Source: JANOAR01 sp031411235 (GTDB lineage: Bacteria > Verrucomicrobiota > Verrucomicrobiia > Verrucomicrobiales > Verrucomicrobiaceae). Taken from it: 38,690 nucleotides of DNA. The DNA lies in NCBI GenBank assembly GCA_031411235.1, contig JANOAR010000036.1:1-38690 (forward strand), written 5' to 3'. The translations under genes and the position numbers were made by a program. The notes under the pieces are model-generated. The model made no database searches. It was not told where the DNA came from and worked only from the letters and a program-made list of their open reading frames with translations. This document shows positions 30,612-38,690 of this stretch, piece after piece; position 1 is the first letter of the stretch, and every line of letters begins with the position of its first letter.

Positions 30612-32531
30612 ATGCCTCCCACTGCCGTTCCCACTCCTACTGATGCCCCGCGTTCTTTGATTCAAGTTGCCGCGCTGCATGTTCTGCTGGGCTGGGGCCA
30701 GCAGGCTTGCAAGCGGGTGGAGGCAGGCATCATCTTTGCGCGGCAACGGTGCTGGTATCTGCCCTTGCTGTTGCTGTTTATCCCTGCCTGGATGGCCTGG
30801 CACCACGCTTGCCTAGTACCACACGCTGACCATTGGATGGTGGTGGGGAATCCGTGGCTGAAGCATTTAGAGGGCGGTTCGCTGTGGGAGTTTCTCCACT
30901 CGCCTGGCAATGACAGCCGACATGATGTGCCGAAACTTTTGCACTGGGCGGTAATCTCGCTCACGGGGTGGAATCTTCGCGTGGAGGCTCTGCTCTGCGT
31001 GCTCATCACGGGGCTGAGTGTTGCGCTACTCATGAATCTTTGTCGCAGGCTGCCCACCACGCCCGCACGCGCCTGGGGCCTAGCGTGGCTAGCGGCGCTC
31101 ACGCTGCTCTCGCCGCAGCAGTGGATGAACTGGACCTGGGGCATCCAGCTCTGCTACGTGCTGGTTGTCTTCGGGGCGGCAGCCTGCATTGCGGCGTTTG
31201 CTTCGAGCCTTTCATTGCCTTTGAAAGCGCTGCTCGCCGCGCTCGCTGCAGGCATCGCTGCGATGTCGTTTATCAATGGTTGGTTGGCGTGGTTACTGGG
31301 CTTTTTGGCCCTGGGTGTGTTGACTTGGCAGCAGGGCTGGCGCACGCGTGGTGTGGCGATCGCCTGGCTACTGTGGTGCGTGGCACTGGCCGCCACGCTG
31401 GGGGTGTTCCTGTATGGGTGGCCAGCATCTCAGATAAAACATGAGCAGGGCATGGTGCAGGGGCTACTCGTTGATCCGCTGCCGCGTCTGCACTTTATGC
31501 TATCGCTGATCGGTGCGCCCTTTGCCGAGACTTGGCCCACTTGGGATCACGGATTGCGCGATAAGCTGCTCGTCCAAGTCGCGCCGTGGTTGGGGGGCGG
31601 CACGCTGTTGCTCGCGCTGTTCACGGCGCTGTGTCTATGGCATGAGCGAGCACACATTCACTGGGCTGCCCTATGGCCGTGGGCACTGCTTGCACTTTGG
31701 GGTCTGGGTAATAGTGCCGCTATAACGCTGGCGCGCTCGAGTATGAGCTTAATCACACCGTTTGAGTCGCGCTATCCGGCTTATATCCTATGGTTTCATA
31801 TCGGGCTATGGGGTTTCATGGCGGTAGTGCAAAGTGGGCGTGGATTCACCCGGTTGCGACAAGGCTGGATGCTGCTGATGCTGTGGGGTTATGGCGTTGG
31901 CGCGGTGCAGGGCTGGCGCGATTCTCTGCGTATGTACAATGGTTGTAAGTTGGTCAATGCCGCCTCGACGATGCGCCTCGTAGCTCCAGAACCAGTATTC
32001 CTCGATCTGGTGATGCCCACAGGTGGCGAGCGCGTGATCACGGCGCTCAATGTATTAGATGCGCATGGCCTTTTGCACGTCGCGACACTGCATAGTGAGC
32101 GCGTGAGTGATGCGACTCTCTCAAAAGACGAGACTTGGCTTGGCGAATTAAAAACAGGTTCGCGCGATGCTGCGGGCCTGCATTTGAAGGGGTGGGCACT
32201 GAATAAGCAGACGCGCCTGGATGCTCCTGCGATAGTGATTTCCTATACCGTGGAAGACCAGCCCGAGATATGGCTGGGCCTCGCTACGCGCCGCACGCAC
32301 GAGAATAAGTTGGCGAAAAAACTGAAAGCGCGGGTTATGGAAGCGCGCATCGGCTGGGAGTATCTGCCGCTCTCGGGGACTGAAACGGCCTTCATGTCTA
32401 GGCTGCCACTAACAGTGAAGCGCAAGCCCCTGCCCAATGCCAAGCTGACGCTGCGAGCCTATGTGCTGGAGTCTGAGTCAGGCGTGGTGACGCTTCTGCC
32501 AGGCATCGTGGAAGTGCCAGCGATAGATTAA
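30612..32531 (+). CDS. Large polytopic membrane protein, GT-C-like
   Basis: A 639-residue membrane protein of a family I do not recognise by name. Around ten or eleven hydrophobic helices lie between residues 45 and 430, followed by a soluble C-terminal domain of about 200 residues (about 440-639). The first outer loop carries an acidic-aromatic motif (PHADHWMVVG), and the loop-to-second-helix layout (GGSLWEFLHSPGNDSRHDVPK) parallels the neighbour at 32528-34375. This arrangement is typical of GT-C glycosyltransferases that use polyprenyl-phosphate sugars. The ATG at 30612 is preferred over a TTG at 30567. It converges on the next gene and their stop codons overlap. Confidence 0.65.
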   Translation: MPPTAVPTPTDAPRSLIQVAALHVLLGWGQQACKRVEAGIIFARQRCWYLPLLLLFIPAWMAWHHACLVPHADHWMVVGNPWLKHLEGGSLWEFLHSPGNDSRHDVPKLLHWAVISLTGWNLRVEALLCVLITGLSVALLMNLCRRLPTTPARAWGLAWLAALTLLSPQQWMNWTWGIQLCYVLVVFGAAACIAAFASSLSLPLKALLAALAAGIAAMSFINGWLAWLLGFLALGVLTWQQGWRTRGVAIAWLLWCVALAATLGVFLYGWPASQIKHEQGMVQGLLVDPLPRLHFMLSLIGAPFAETWPTWDHGLRDKLLVQVAPWLGGGTLLLALFTALCLWHERAHIHWAALWPWALLALWGLGNSAAITLARSSMSLITPFESRYPAYILWFHIGLWGFMAVVQSGRGFTRLRQGWMLLMLWGYGVGAVQGWRDSLRMYNGCKLVNAASTMRLVAPEPVFLDLVMPTGGERVITALNVLDAHGLLHVATLHSERVSDATLSKDETWLGELKTGSRDAAGLHLKGWALNKQTRLDAPAIVISYTVEDQPEIWLGLATRRTHENKLAKKLKARVMEARIGWEYLPLSGTETAFMSRLPLTVKRKPLPNAKLTLRAYVLESESGVVTLLPGIVEVPAID

Positions 32532-34375
32532 CGTTGAGTCGAGCGGAGATCAGGGATTCGATGCACTTCCATACGCTCTACATCGAGCGCCCATGCGCGA
32601 ATCTTTGCATCGGCGGCGGGTGACTTGACAAGGCTAATCGGCCCCGCCCAGCGCGAAGTCCACTCGGGCGTGAGCTGTGGCGTTGCTTCGTATTCGCGGT
32701 CGCGTTTGGTGGCAAAATAAAGATAGCGTGGTACCCCTTCCAGCGTGCCGATGGCAAAGATGGTTTCAGGCTCGTTGCCGGTTTGACTTGTAAAGAGCAC
32801 CAAGTCCGCAGGCCTCCCGCTCGTCAATTCCGAGTAACCCGTGGCCGTCATCTGGCCATTTGGCTTGGCCTTGAGGTCGAAAAACGCTGCGCGTTTAGGA
32901 GTTAAATTTTTTTCGCTTACGCGGAAGTGCTTCAAGCCCAAATCTTGCAGTAGTGGCGGGTGCATGATGCCGAGGCGCTCCATTTCTAAAGCCAGTCGCA
33001 CTGTGTAGCCGCCATCGCCACCTACGGGGCCGAGCGCATCGTGGTTGGGCAGTACCTTGGCAAACATCAGCAACGCCTTGCCTTGCAATCGGCTTTGTTG
33101 CCACAGCTCCATGTTACGAATACCGTAGTCCCACTGTGTGAGCAGCAGCATGGCCAGAGCACCTGCCACTAGGGTAACGGCCTGCGGCACCCAAGTGATA
33201 CGCTGGCCTTTTTTTAGCACGATGAGGGACACTGCCGCAATCAGCGCAATCGTCAGCGGCACAGCATGGCTCACGTAGCGCAGGCTGATCGCCACCACCG
33301 CTGTGCGGGATACCCACATACGCCCGATGGCGGTGAACACCGCCGTGCCGATGCTGAACAAACCGAGCAGCAGCCACGGCGTGAGCGCACGGATAAAAGC
33401 GAGGTCTTTGCGCTCAGTCCATAACAAGCCTAAAACAGCCGCGAAAAATCCGACGGACAAGCCGCCAACAAGCTCCGCACAAAATAAATTATCCACATGC
33501 AGCCCGCGCGAAAGATGGCTGCCAAGCACCGCAATGATGAACTGTGGTGCCTCCGGCAACTTCTGTAAAAACACCGTGACGCTATGGTGCACTGTGGTAT
33601 CTGCGCCCTGGCCATAAGAGAACTGCTGTGGCACGGCGTTGGTGAAGTTCAGCGAATACAAACCCACAGCGGCAAGGGCAAATATCGACCACGCGATGCT
33701 GAGCTGCCAGCGCTCGCGTCGAGTCAGCGACTCACGTAAAGTCCAAAATAACACGGGCACCAAGACGAGCGTAAGAGGCCCATTGCCAAAGCTCCACATA
33801 CCGATGAGCGCAGCCACCGCACTGATGGCAAAAGCAAACCACGGGCGCAGCGCTGAAAGCCATACGCGCAGCACAATGGTGAGCATGAATACAGGGATGT
33901 AGGCCTCGAACAAAATCGGCCATAAAAACCCCTGCCATTGCACCGCGCAAAACAGCATCGCCGACATGAGGAACAGCGGCAGCCACAGTGCGCTCACGGT
34001 GCTGCCTGTGGTCGTTTTGAGCATTTGCACAAGATTCCAACCCGTGCCCATCAGCACCAGCATCGTGATAGCATTCTGCCAGCGCAAATCACCGCCCCCG
34101 ATAAGATGGGCACTAAGAGCGAGCAGGCGCGGCACCGTCACGCGATGCTCCATGTGAGCGGTAAAAAGCTGGCCCAGAGTCAGTGATCCAGCTTTGAGTT
34201 TGATCCAGTCTTCGATGAACGTCCAGTCGTCCGAGAAAGGCGTATCGACGAGGTAGAGCCGCAGCAATAGCACCGTGGCAAGAAAGGGCGCAAGGATGAG
34301 CAAAAGGCAGATCCCAGTTTTGGATCGAGGGTTTTGGAAGAGAGACTTTAGGCAATTAGAAATCACCTCACACAA
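32528..34375 (-). CDS. Large polytopic membrane protein, GT-C-like (paralogue)
   Basis: A 615-residue membrane protein with the same plan as the gene before it: helix, first outer loop with DTPFSDDWTFIEDWIKLKAG, then MEHRVTVPRLLALSAHLIGG, about ten hydrophobic segments to residue 425, and a soluble C-terminal domain. The pair D-x-W / H-x-x-P matches the partner's HADHW / RHDVPK, so the two are diverged paralogues. Position beside genes for a modified sugar and a polyprenyl-phosphate glycosyltransferase suggests a sugar transferase acting on the outer face of the membrane. It ends with a 4-base stop-codon overlap (TTAA) against the converging gene. Confidence 0.65.
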   Translation of the reverse strand: MCEVISNCLKSLFQNPRSKTGICLLLILAPFLATVLLLRLYLVDTPFSDDWTFIEDWIKLKAGSLTLGQLFTAHMEHRVTVPRLLALSAHLIGGGDLRWQNAITMLVLMGTGWNLVQMLKTTTGSTVSALWLPLFLMSAMLFCAVQWQGFLWPILFEAYIPVFMLTIVLRVWLSALRPWFAFAISAVAALIGMWSFGNGPLTLVLVPVLFWTLRESLTRRERWQLSIAWSIFALAAVGLYSLNFTNAVPQQFSYGQGADTTVHHSVTVFLQKLPEAPQFIIAVLGSHLSRGLHVDNLFCAELVGGLSVGFFAAVLGLLWTERKDLAFIRALTPWLLLGLFSIGTAVFTAIGRMWVSRTAVVAISLRYVSHAVPLTIALIAAVSLIVLKKGQRITWVPQAVTLVAGALAMLLLTQWDYGIRNMELWQQSRLQGKALLMFAKVLPNHDALGPVGGDGGYTVRLALEMERLGIMHPPLLQDLGLKHFRVSEKNLTPKRAAFFDLKAKPNGQMTATGYSELTSGRPADLVLFTSQTGNEPETIFAIGTLEGVPRYLYFATKRDREYEATPQLTPEWTSRWAGPISLVKSPAADAKIRAWALDVERMEVHRIPDLRSTQR

Positions 34376-34473
34376 TGATTCCAGTCGCTAAAATCTGATA
34401 GCCTATCGGAAATGGCTAACTACACCAACTGCGCTAAAGGTTAATCCTTATGCCGAATAGTTGAGCGCTTCAT

Positions 34474-34944
34474 TCACCCTGTTGCCGCCGCTAGCCGCAT
34501 AAACTCATCGTAATCTCGGATGTAATCGGCAGCGTCGTAGTGGTGTGAGGCAAAGACTATGAGTGTGGAGTCGGGCGAGTGCTTGCACTCGGTTGCCCAG
34601 ACCATCGGCGGCACATAGAGGCCAAGCGTGGGGCGGTCGAGAAAGTATTCCTCTCGCGTTGTACCATCATCCACCAGTACGTAGCAGGAGCCATGCACGC
34701 AGGTGAGATACTGCGCACAGAGGCGATGCGCGTGCTCACCGCGCAGCGTGCCGCTGGGGATGGCGAAGGTGATGAAGTAGCGCTGCGGTACAAAAGGCAA
34801 GGGATTACCAAACTCGCCCACGGTGAGGTTGCCCCGAGCATCCTCAATGTAAGGCAGTTCGTAACTCCGTACCCCTCGCACTTTGGAAGCTTGAATCGTG
34901 ACGCTCTGGCTAGGCACGGGGCGGTTTGTTTGCTCGGCTGACAT
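34474..34944 (-). CDS. dTDP-6-deoxy-hexulose 3,4-ketoisomerase (FdtA/QdtA-like cupin)
   Basis: A 156-residue cupin. The central motif SGTLRGEHAHRLCAQYLTCV with H71 and H73, then GSCYVLVDDG and LYVPPMVWATE, matches the FdtA/QdtA/WxcM family. It moves the keto group from C4 to C3 of dTDP-4-keto-6-deoxyglucose, creating the substrate for a C3 aminotransferase. Such an aminotransferase lies 1.8 kb upstream in the same operon (36703-37833), which supports the assignment. Whether the product has gluco or galacto configuration (Qdt or Fdt type) cannot be told here. Confidence 0.87.
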   Translation of the reverse strand: MSAEQTNRPVPSQSVTIQASKVRGVRSYELPYIEDARGNLTVGEFGNPLPFVPQRYFITFAIPSGTLRGEHAHRLCAQYLTCVHGSCYVLVDDGTTREEYFLDRPTLGLYVPPMVWATECKHSPDSTLIVFASHHYDAADYIRDYDEFMRLAAATG

Positions 34945-34968
34945 GGGAAATATAGGGAGCGGTAAAGT

Positions 34969-35910
34969 TCAGTCCGTGCGATGCCGGATAACGTCGCGCA
35001 CCAGCGATTGTGGCTTGCCAGAGAGCGTCAAGTAGGCACGGCCCACATACTCACCGATGACGCCAAGCATGAGCAACTGACCACCGGAGAAAATGGCAAT
35101 CGCTGCCATGAGGGACGCCCAGCCTGGAGCCTGTTGTCCGCTAATGAAGTATTCAAAAAGTACGACGAATAGGGCCAACAACCCAGCTCCGCACAGGCTC
35201 GCACCGAGCACGCTGGCGAGGCGCAAGGGCATGATGCTGAAGTTAAAAAACATGTTCATCCATAGCCGCACCAGTTTGCGTATGGTGTAGCCACTCGCGC
35301 CGTCAGCGCGCAGCTCGTGGGCGACGAGCAGTCGCTCAATGCGATCGGTAGCGCCGAGAATGAGTCCGTCGATATAGGGGTAGGGACCAGAGTAGCAAAT
35401 GATGCGATCAATGAGCGCACGACTGTGGGCGCGGAAGCTGCACAGATAGAGGTCACGCGGCTTGTCGAGCAGCCAAGTGGCTACCGCAGAGGTGAGGGCA
35501 CTGCCGAGGTTTCGGCACCAGTGATGCTTTTTATCCTCGTAGTAGGCATAGACGACATCGGCACCGGTTAGCTGGCAGTGGGCGAGCAGTCGCAACGCCT
35601 CGTCGATGGGGTTTTGTAGGTCGTCGTCGAGGTTGATCACGTAGCGTCCTCGCGTGTGGCGAAAGCCCTCCAGCACCGCTGCATGTTCCCCAAAATTGCG
35701 CGCCAGATCGACAAAAATTACGGAGATTGGCATATCAGCGAGCAGCTTCGTCACACGCGCTCCAGTACCGTCGGGACTGGCGTCATTTACCAACACTAGC
35801 TCATAGCCTTCAGCGATGGGCAAGTCGCGAAAGGCGTCCAATAGACGAGGCAGAGCATCGCCCGTGTTGTAGAGCGGTACGACAAAGCTGACGAGAGGTG
35901 GGGGTGGCAT
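34969..35910 (-). CDS. Polyprenyl-phosphate glycosyltransferase (GT2, DPM/ArnC/GtrB type)
   Basis: A 313-residue enzyme with an N-terminal GT2 domain: VVPLYNTGDALPRLLDAF, LVLVNDASPDGT, DLARNFGEHAAVLEGF and VINLDDDLQNP with the DxD-type metal site. Two C-terminal hydrophobic hairpins follow (about 225-300). This plan belongs to the enzymes that load a sugar onto undecaprenyl phosphate on the inner face. It would feed the membrane GT-C-like proteins next door. It lies 24 bases before the ketoisomerase gene in the same operon. The sugar is inferred, not visible. Confidence 0.9.
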   Translation of the reverse strand: MPPPPLVSFVVPLYNTGDALPRLLDAFRDLPIAEGYELVLVNDASPDGTGARVTKLLADMPISVIFVDLARNFGEHAAVLEGFRHTRGRYVINLDDDLQNPIDEALRLLAHCQLTGADVVYAYYEDKKHHWCRNLGSALTSAVATWLLDKPRDLYLCSFRAHSRALIDRIICYSGPYPYIDGLILGATDRIERLLVAHELRADGASGYTIRKLVRLWMNMFFNFSIMPLRLASVLGASLCGAGLLALFVVLFEYFISGQQAPGWASLMAAIAIFSGGQLLMLGVIGEYVGRAYLTLSGKPQSLVRDVIRHRTD

Positions 35911-35932
35911 GACAGGGTGCGCGGATCAAACT

Positions 35933-36694
35933 TCAGCCCGGCTTCCTCGCAACCGCAAACACCGAGGTACCAAAGGGTAAGCCAAAAGCCTTAGCGACGC
36001 CCATATCCAGTTGGGTGAGGAACGACACACACGTATTAAGCCAATGTGGCAGCATGCCGAGATCGGACTCTGTAGCGGCCAGTGCGTCCTGCTTGCACCA
36101 GCGGCTGAGCTGTCGCCACAAAAGCACCGGGAAGAACAACCAAGCATTCCAATAGTGCAGAACTTCGACACGCAATCCCTGCTGCTCCAGCATGACGCGT
36201 AGGCGAGCGGCAGTATAGCGGCGAACCCCGCTCACCGCGTCATCATGGCTGCCTCTCAGGCTGTCAAAGGCAGGCAGATTGATCACCGCATAACCTCCTG
36301 GCCGCAGCACACGAGCAATTTCAGCAAGGGACTTGGCCTCATCGATCTGCTCGTGGTAGAGCACGTCAAGACTCACCACCGCATCCATGCTAGCGCTGGC
36401 AAAGGGCATGGCATCAAGGCTAGCGAGCACTACCTCGGTAAAACCCCGAGCATGAGTGTGCTCCACCGCCAATGGCGAGATGTCTATGCCATCCAGCTGC
36501 CAATGGCCGTGGCTGTTGGCTGTGCGTAACGCATCGAGTGTGCCGCCAGTGCCGCAGCCAGCATCGAGGATGTGCGCACTTGCTTGTCTGCCAACAAGCC
36601 GTTTTACCTCGCGGACAACATACGCTCTCAACGCGTCGTACCACCAGTGGTGATCCTCGACAGTGCGCATCGTATCATATTCGTGGTCGAGCAT
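35933..36694 (-). CDS. Class I SAM-dependent methyltransferase
   Basis: A 253-residue methyltransferase. Motif I is ILDAGCGTGG (42-51); the acidic strand-2 end is DGIDISP; motif IV is VVSLDVLYHEQ; motif VI-like is VLRPGGYAVINLPA. The N-terminus (EYDTMRTVEDHHWWYDALR) is typical of a group found in polysaccharide loci. A position between the aminotransferase and the GT2 gene suggests it methylates the sugar, perhaps on the new amino group or a hydroxyl. The acceptor is inferred only from position. Confidence 0.85.
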   Translation of the reverse strand: MLDHEYDTMRTVEDHHWWYDALRAYVVREVKRLVGRQASAHILDAGCGTGGTLDALRTANSHGHWQLDGIDISPLAVEHTHARGFTEVVLASLDAMPFASASMDAVVSLDVLYHEQIDEAKSLAEIARVLRPGGYAVINLPAFDSLRGSHDDAVSGVRRYTAARLRVMLEQQGLRVEVLHYWNAWLFFPVLLWRQLSRWCKQDALAATESDLGMLPHWLNTCVSFLTQLDMGVAKAFGLPFGTSVFAVARKPG

Positions 36695-36702
36695 GGGCCT
36701 GT

Positions 36703-37833
36703 CTAGTTAACCTCGCGGATGATGGCACAAACGGCCTCAATGGCCGCCTGCGAGAGATAAGGATGCAATGGCAGCGTCAGGATTTCCTTCATCACCGCCT
36801 CCGTTTGCGGCAATGCAGGCGAGGCGGCTGTGATGTGGGCATAGCCAAGCTGCTGGTGTATGGCCGCTGGATAATGCAGGCCCACAGGCACGCCGTGAGC
36901 GAGCAAATACTGCATCAACCGATCTCGCTCGGGACTACGGATCACATACAAATGAAAAGCGTGCGAGCTATCGCTGCGGCTCACAGGTGCGCTGGCTATA
37001 CGGCTACCTGCAAGCCCACGCGTGTAGCTCGCAGCAAGCGCACGCCGTTGCGCTATGCTGGCTGGCAGCGTGCGTAGCTTCACCCTCAGGATCGCCGCTT
37101 GCATCTCATCGAGACGGCTGTTCACCCCCTCGCTCGCACTGATGTAGCGCTCCTGCCAGCCATACTGGCGCACCACGCGGATGCGCTCCGCAAGAGCCTC
37201 ATCGCTGGTGGTGATCGCCCCGCCATCGCCGATGCCACCGAGGTTCTTGGTGGGGTAAAAACTGAACGCACCTGCACGAGCCAAGGAGCCTACCATGCGT
37301 CCTTGAAACGTCGCACCATGGGCCTGCGCACAGTCTTCCAGCAAGATGATGCCATGTGCAGCGGCCACCTTTTCCAGGCGATCCCAAGCTGCTGGGTGGC
37401 CGTAGAGATGCACCACAAGCGCAGCTTTGATCCCCTGCCCCTGGGGCGACTTGAGCAAGGCATCCAAAGCGTCTGGACACATCGTGGCAGTGTCGCGGTC
37501 AATATCGACAAACACCGGCATCGCTCCCGCACGAGCAATGCCCGAGGCGCTGGCTACAGCCGTATGCGAGGGCACTGCGACCTTGGCCCCTGGGCCAATC
37601 TCCAGCGCTCGCAAAAGCACCTCAATGGCGTCGGTACCATTCGCCACGCCAATGCTGTGTGTGCTGCCCACGTAGCTGGCAAATTCCTTTTCAAAAGCCG
37701 CCACCTCCGCACCAAGGATGTAATGACCCGCCTGCAACATGCGCTGCAAGGCCGCGTCAATGTCGGCCCGGTGGGCGTGATAATCGGCAAGTGGGAACTG
37801 CGGGAAGAGGGCGGAATCGAGCATCATAGACAT
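36703..37833 (-). CDS. DegT/DnrJ/EryC1 sugar aminotransferase (FdtB/QdtB-like)
   Basis: A 376-residue PLP aminotransferase. NGTDAIEVLLRAL binds the cofactor phosphate region, LLEDCAQAHGA carries Asp167, and SFYPTKNLGGIGDGGA has the Schiff-base Lys196. The family transaminates keto-sugar nucleotides. With the FdtA-like isomerase in the same operon, the expected product is a dTDP-3-amino-3,6-dideoxyhexose. It is the first gene of the four-gene minus-strand operon (aminotransferase, methyltransferase, GT2, ketoisomerase). No acetyltransferase (FdtC/QdtC) is present in the window, so the amino group may instead be methylated by the neighbour. Confidence 0.9.
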   Translation of the reverse strand: MSMMLDSALFPQFPLADYHAHRADIDAALQRMLQAGHYILGAEVAAFEKEFASYVGSTHSIGVANGTDAIEVLLRALEIGPGAKVAVPSHTAVASASGIARAGAMPVFVDIDRDTATMCPDALDALLKSPQGQGIKAALVVHLYGHPAAWDRLEKVAAAHGIILLEDCAQAHGATFQGRMVGSLARAGAFSFYPTKNLGGIGDGGAITTSDEALAERIRVVRQYGWQERYISASEGVNSRLDEMQAAILRVKLRTLPASIAQRRALAASYTRGLAGSRIASAPVSRSDSSHAFHLYVIRSPERDRLMQYLLAHGVPVGLHYPAAIHQQLGYAHITAASPALPQTEAVMKEILTLPLHPYLSQAAIEAVCAIIREVN

Positions 37834-37988
37834 AACACGACCATTCTGGACAGGCTGGGCGAGATTGCCAACGGCGAGTCAATAAACTGAGTGCGGCGCT
37901 CCAGGAATGACTTGCGGCCCTAGCGGCGCGTCGGCATACGCTAGGCAATGCGGCTGCCATCGCAGCGCTACCTCTCCCGCCCCTCAAA

Positions 37989-38690
37989 ATGACAAACACC
38001 TTCTTTCGACTTCATCATCGTCGCATCACCGCCCTCCTCGGAGCTTTGGGATTTGGACTCCTGATTTGGCTGCAACTGCCGGGAATGGTGGTCACGCTGG
38101 ACGATGACTTTGGTTACTTGCGGTCGGTGGTGGAGACCTGCCAGCGTGGGCGGCCATGGACGTATGATTGGCTTACGCCGTGGGCGGCATCAATGTCGGT
38201 GCTCGTTGCTTGTCTCTTCAAGCTGACTGGCAGTTTTAGTTTCGCCGTTCACTTCAGCCTCGCCTTGTGCGCCGCCCTTGCCTTTCTCGGGCTGTCACTT
38301 TTCCTCATCGACAACGGCGTGAGTCAACTTCGAGCTATGGGCGTCGCGGCGCTGCTGCTGAGCTGCCCACCGTGCTTTTCATGTTGACGATGTTCACCTC
38401 GGTACCGCTGTACCTCGGCTGCCTGTGCTTGTGCCTATGGTTGAGCCAAAGGCAGCGCTGGGGCCTGGATCGCGTGGCCGCGCAAAACACGCTCTACGAG
38501 CAAGTGTTGCGTGAGAAAAAGTTGAAGCCTCACGAGATCGGGTTGGTGACTTTTGGCTATGTGGGCTGGCGGCTGGAGCCCTACTTCCGCCAACATGAAG
38601 GCCGTAACAGCCTTGATCTAGCGGGCTGCTTGCAGTGCGTTGGCGGTTGGACGGATAAGGGCGGCCTAGCGATGATCACCCAATTGCCCA
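37989..38690 (+). pseudogene. Frameshifted GT-C-like membrane protein (runs off window)
   Basis: The frame from ATG 37989 gives 132 residues with the plan of the two other GT-C-like proteins (helix, outer loop VVTLDDDFGYLRSVVE, then WLTPWAASM). It hits TGA at 38385. A second frame takes over exactly where coding must continue: from about 38366, P-T-V-L-F-M-L-T-M-F-T-S-V-P-L-Y-L-G and on to the window end without a stop. One extra C in the CCC run at 38366-38368 would join both frames. This is either a real mutation or a sequencing error. After only four or so helices the sequence moves abruptly into a soluble-looking part (LREKKLKPHEIGLVTFGYVG), so an internal deletion is also possible. Confidence 0.7.

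Noticed and set aside
34376..34473. Possible promoter or RNA between ketoisomerase and GT-C-like gene
   Set aside because: No hairpin, repeat or convincing -10/-35 pair could be supported.

Overview
The window is most likely from a member of the Verrucomicrobiota, in the broad sense of Verrucomicrobium or Prosthecobacter relatives. The evidence is a DUF1549/DUF1553 protein with a CxxCH motif, a Tat-exported Gfo/Idh/MocA oxidoreductase, a Calx-beta surface protein ending in a 'FDGDGVANLMEY' type module, an ABC/MCE lipid-transport operon and generally high GC. No rRNA, tRNA or CRISPR was seen. The first ~1.4 kb is visibly richer in A and T than the rest. It holds the end of an IS3-like element, an orphan membrane-anchored protein, and the leftover C-terminus of a broken gene in front of a strong terminator.

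Layout. 1-1475: IS3-family end, orphan gene, gene relic, terminator. 1515-4615 (minus): a three-gene envelope operon with a helical exported protein, an intact trypsin/PDZ (HtrA-like) protease and a paralogue that has lost its catalytic residues. 4795-7026 (plus): a GT39-type membrane glycosyltransferase followed by a PAP2 lipid phosphatase. 7109-12770 (plus): SHD1-DUF1549-DUF1553 protein, leucine-rich-repeat lipoprotein, Uma2-like nuclease and Tat-exported oxidoreductase, ending in a clear terminator. 12851-14662 (minus): Calx-beta secreted protein. 14758-14865: a dense block of interlocking inverted repeats. 14917-18396 (minus): a complete mlaE-mlaF-mlaD-lipoprotein operon for lipid transport across the envelope.

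18590-26080 (plus) is the most distinctive part. It carries acetate kinase, a double PRC-barrel protein, a DUF2934-like small protein, a dodecin, an unrecognised 238-residue helical protein, full-length phosphoketolase, class I fructose-bisphosphate aldolase and a histidine phosphatase. Phosphoketolase plus acetate kinase give a 'bifid shunt'-like route from sugar phosphates through acetyl phosphate to acetate and ATP. A GGGT-N(3-5)-ACCC motif recurs upstream of three of these genes and suggests shared control. The dodecin lacks the usual flavin-stacking tryptophan.

26273-27858 (minus) is a hipBA-type toxin-antitoxin pair whose HipA has Gly where the metal-binding Asp normally lies. An L,D-transpeptidase (27989-29062, minus) and a DEAD-box helicase (29236-30477, plus) follow. 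From 30612 to the end lies a surface-glycan region. It has two large GT-C-like membrane proteins, a gene set for a dTDP-3-amino-3,6-dideoxyhexose (FdtA-like isomerase, FdtB-like aminotransferase, methyltransferase), a polyprenyl-phosphate glycosyltransferase (GT2), and a third GT-C-like gene that is frameshifted and runs off the window. The likely theme of this last region is making a modified sugar, loading it onto a lipid carrier, and transferring it outside the membrane.
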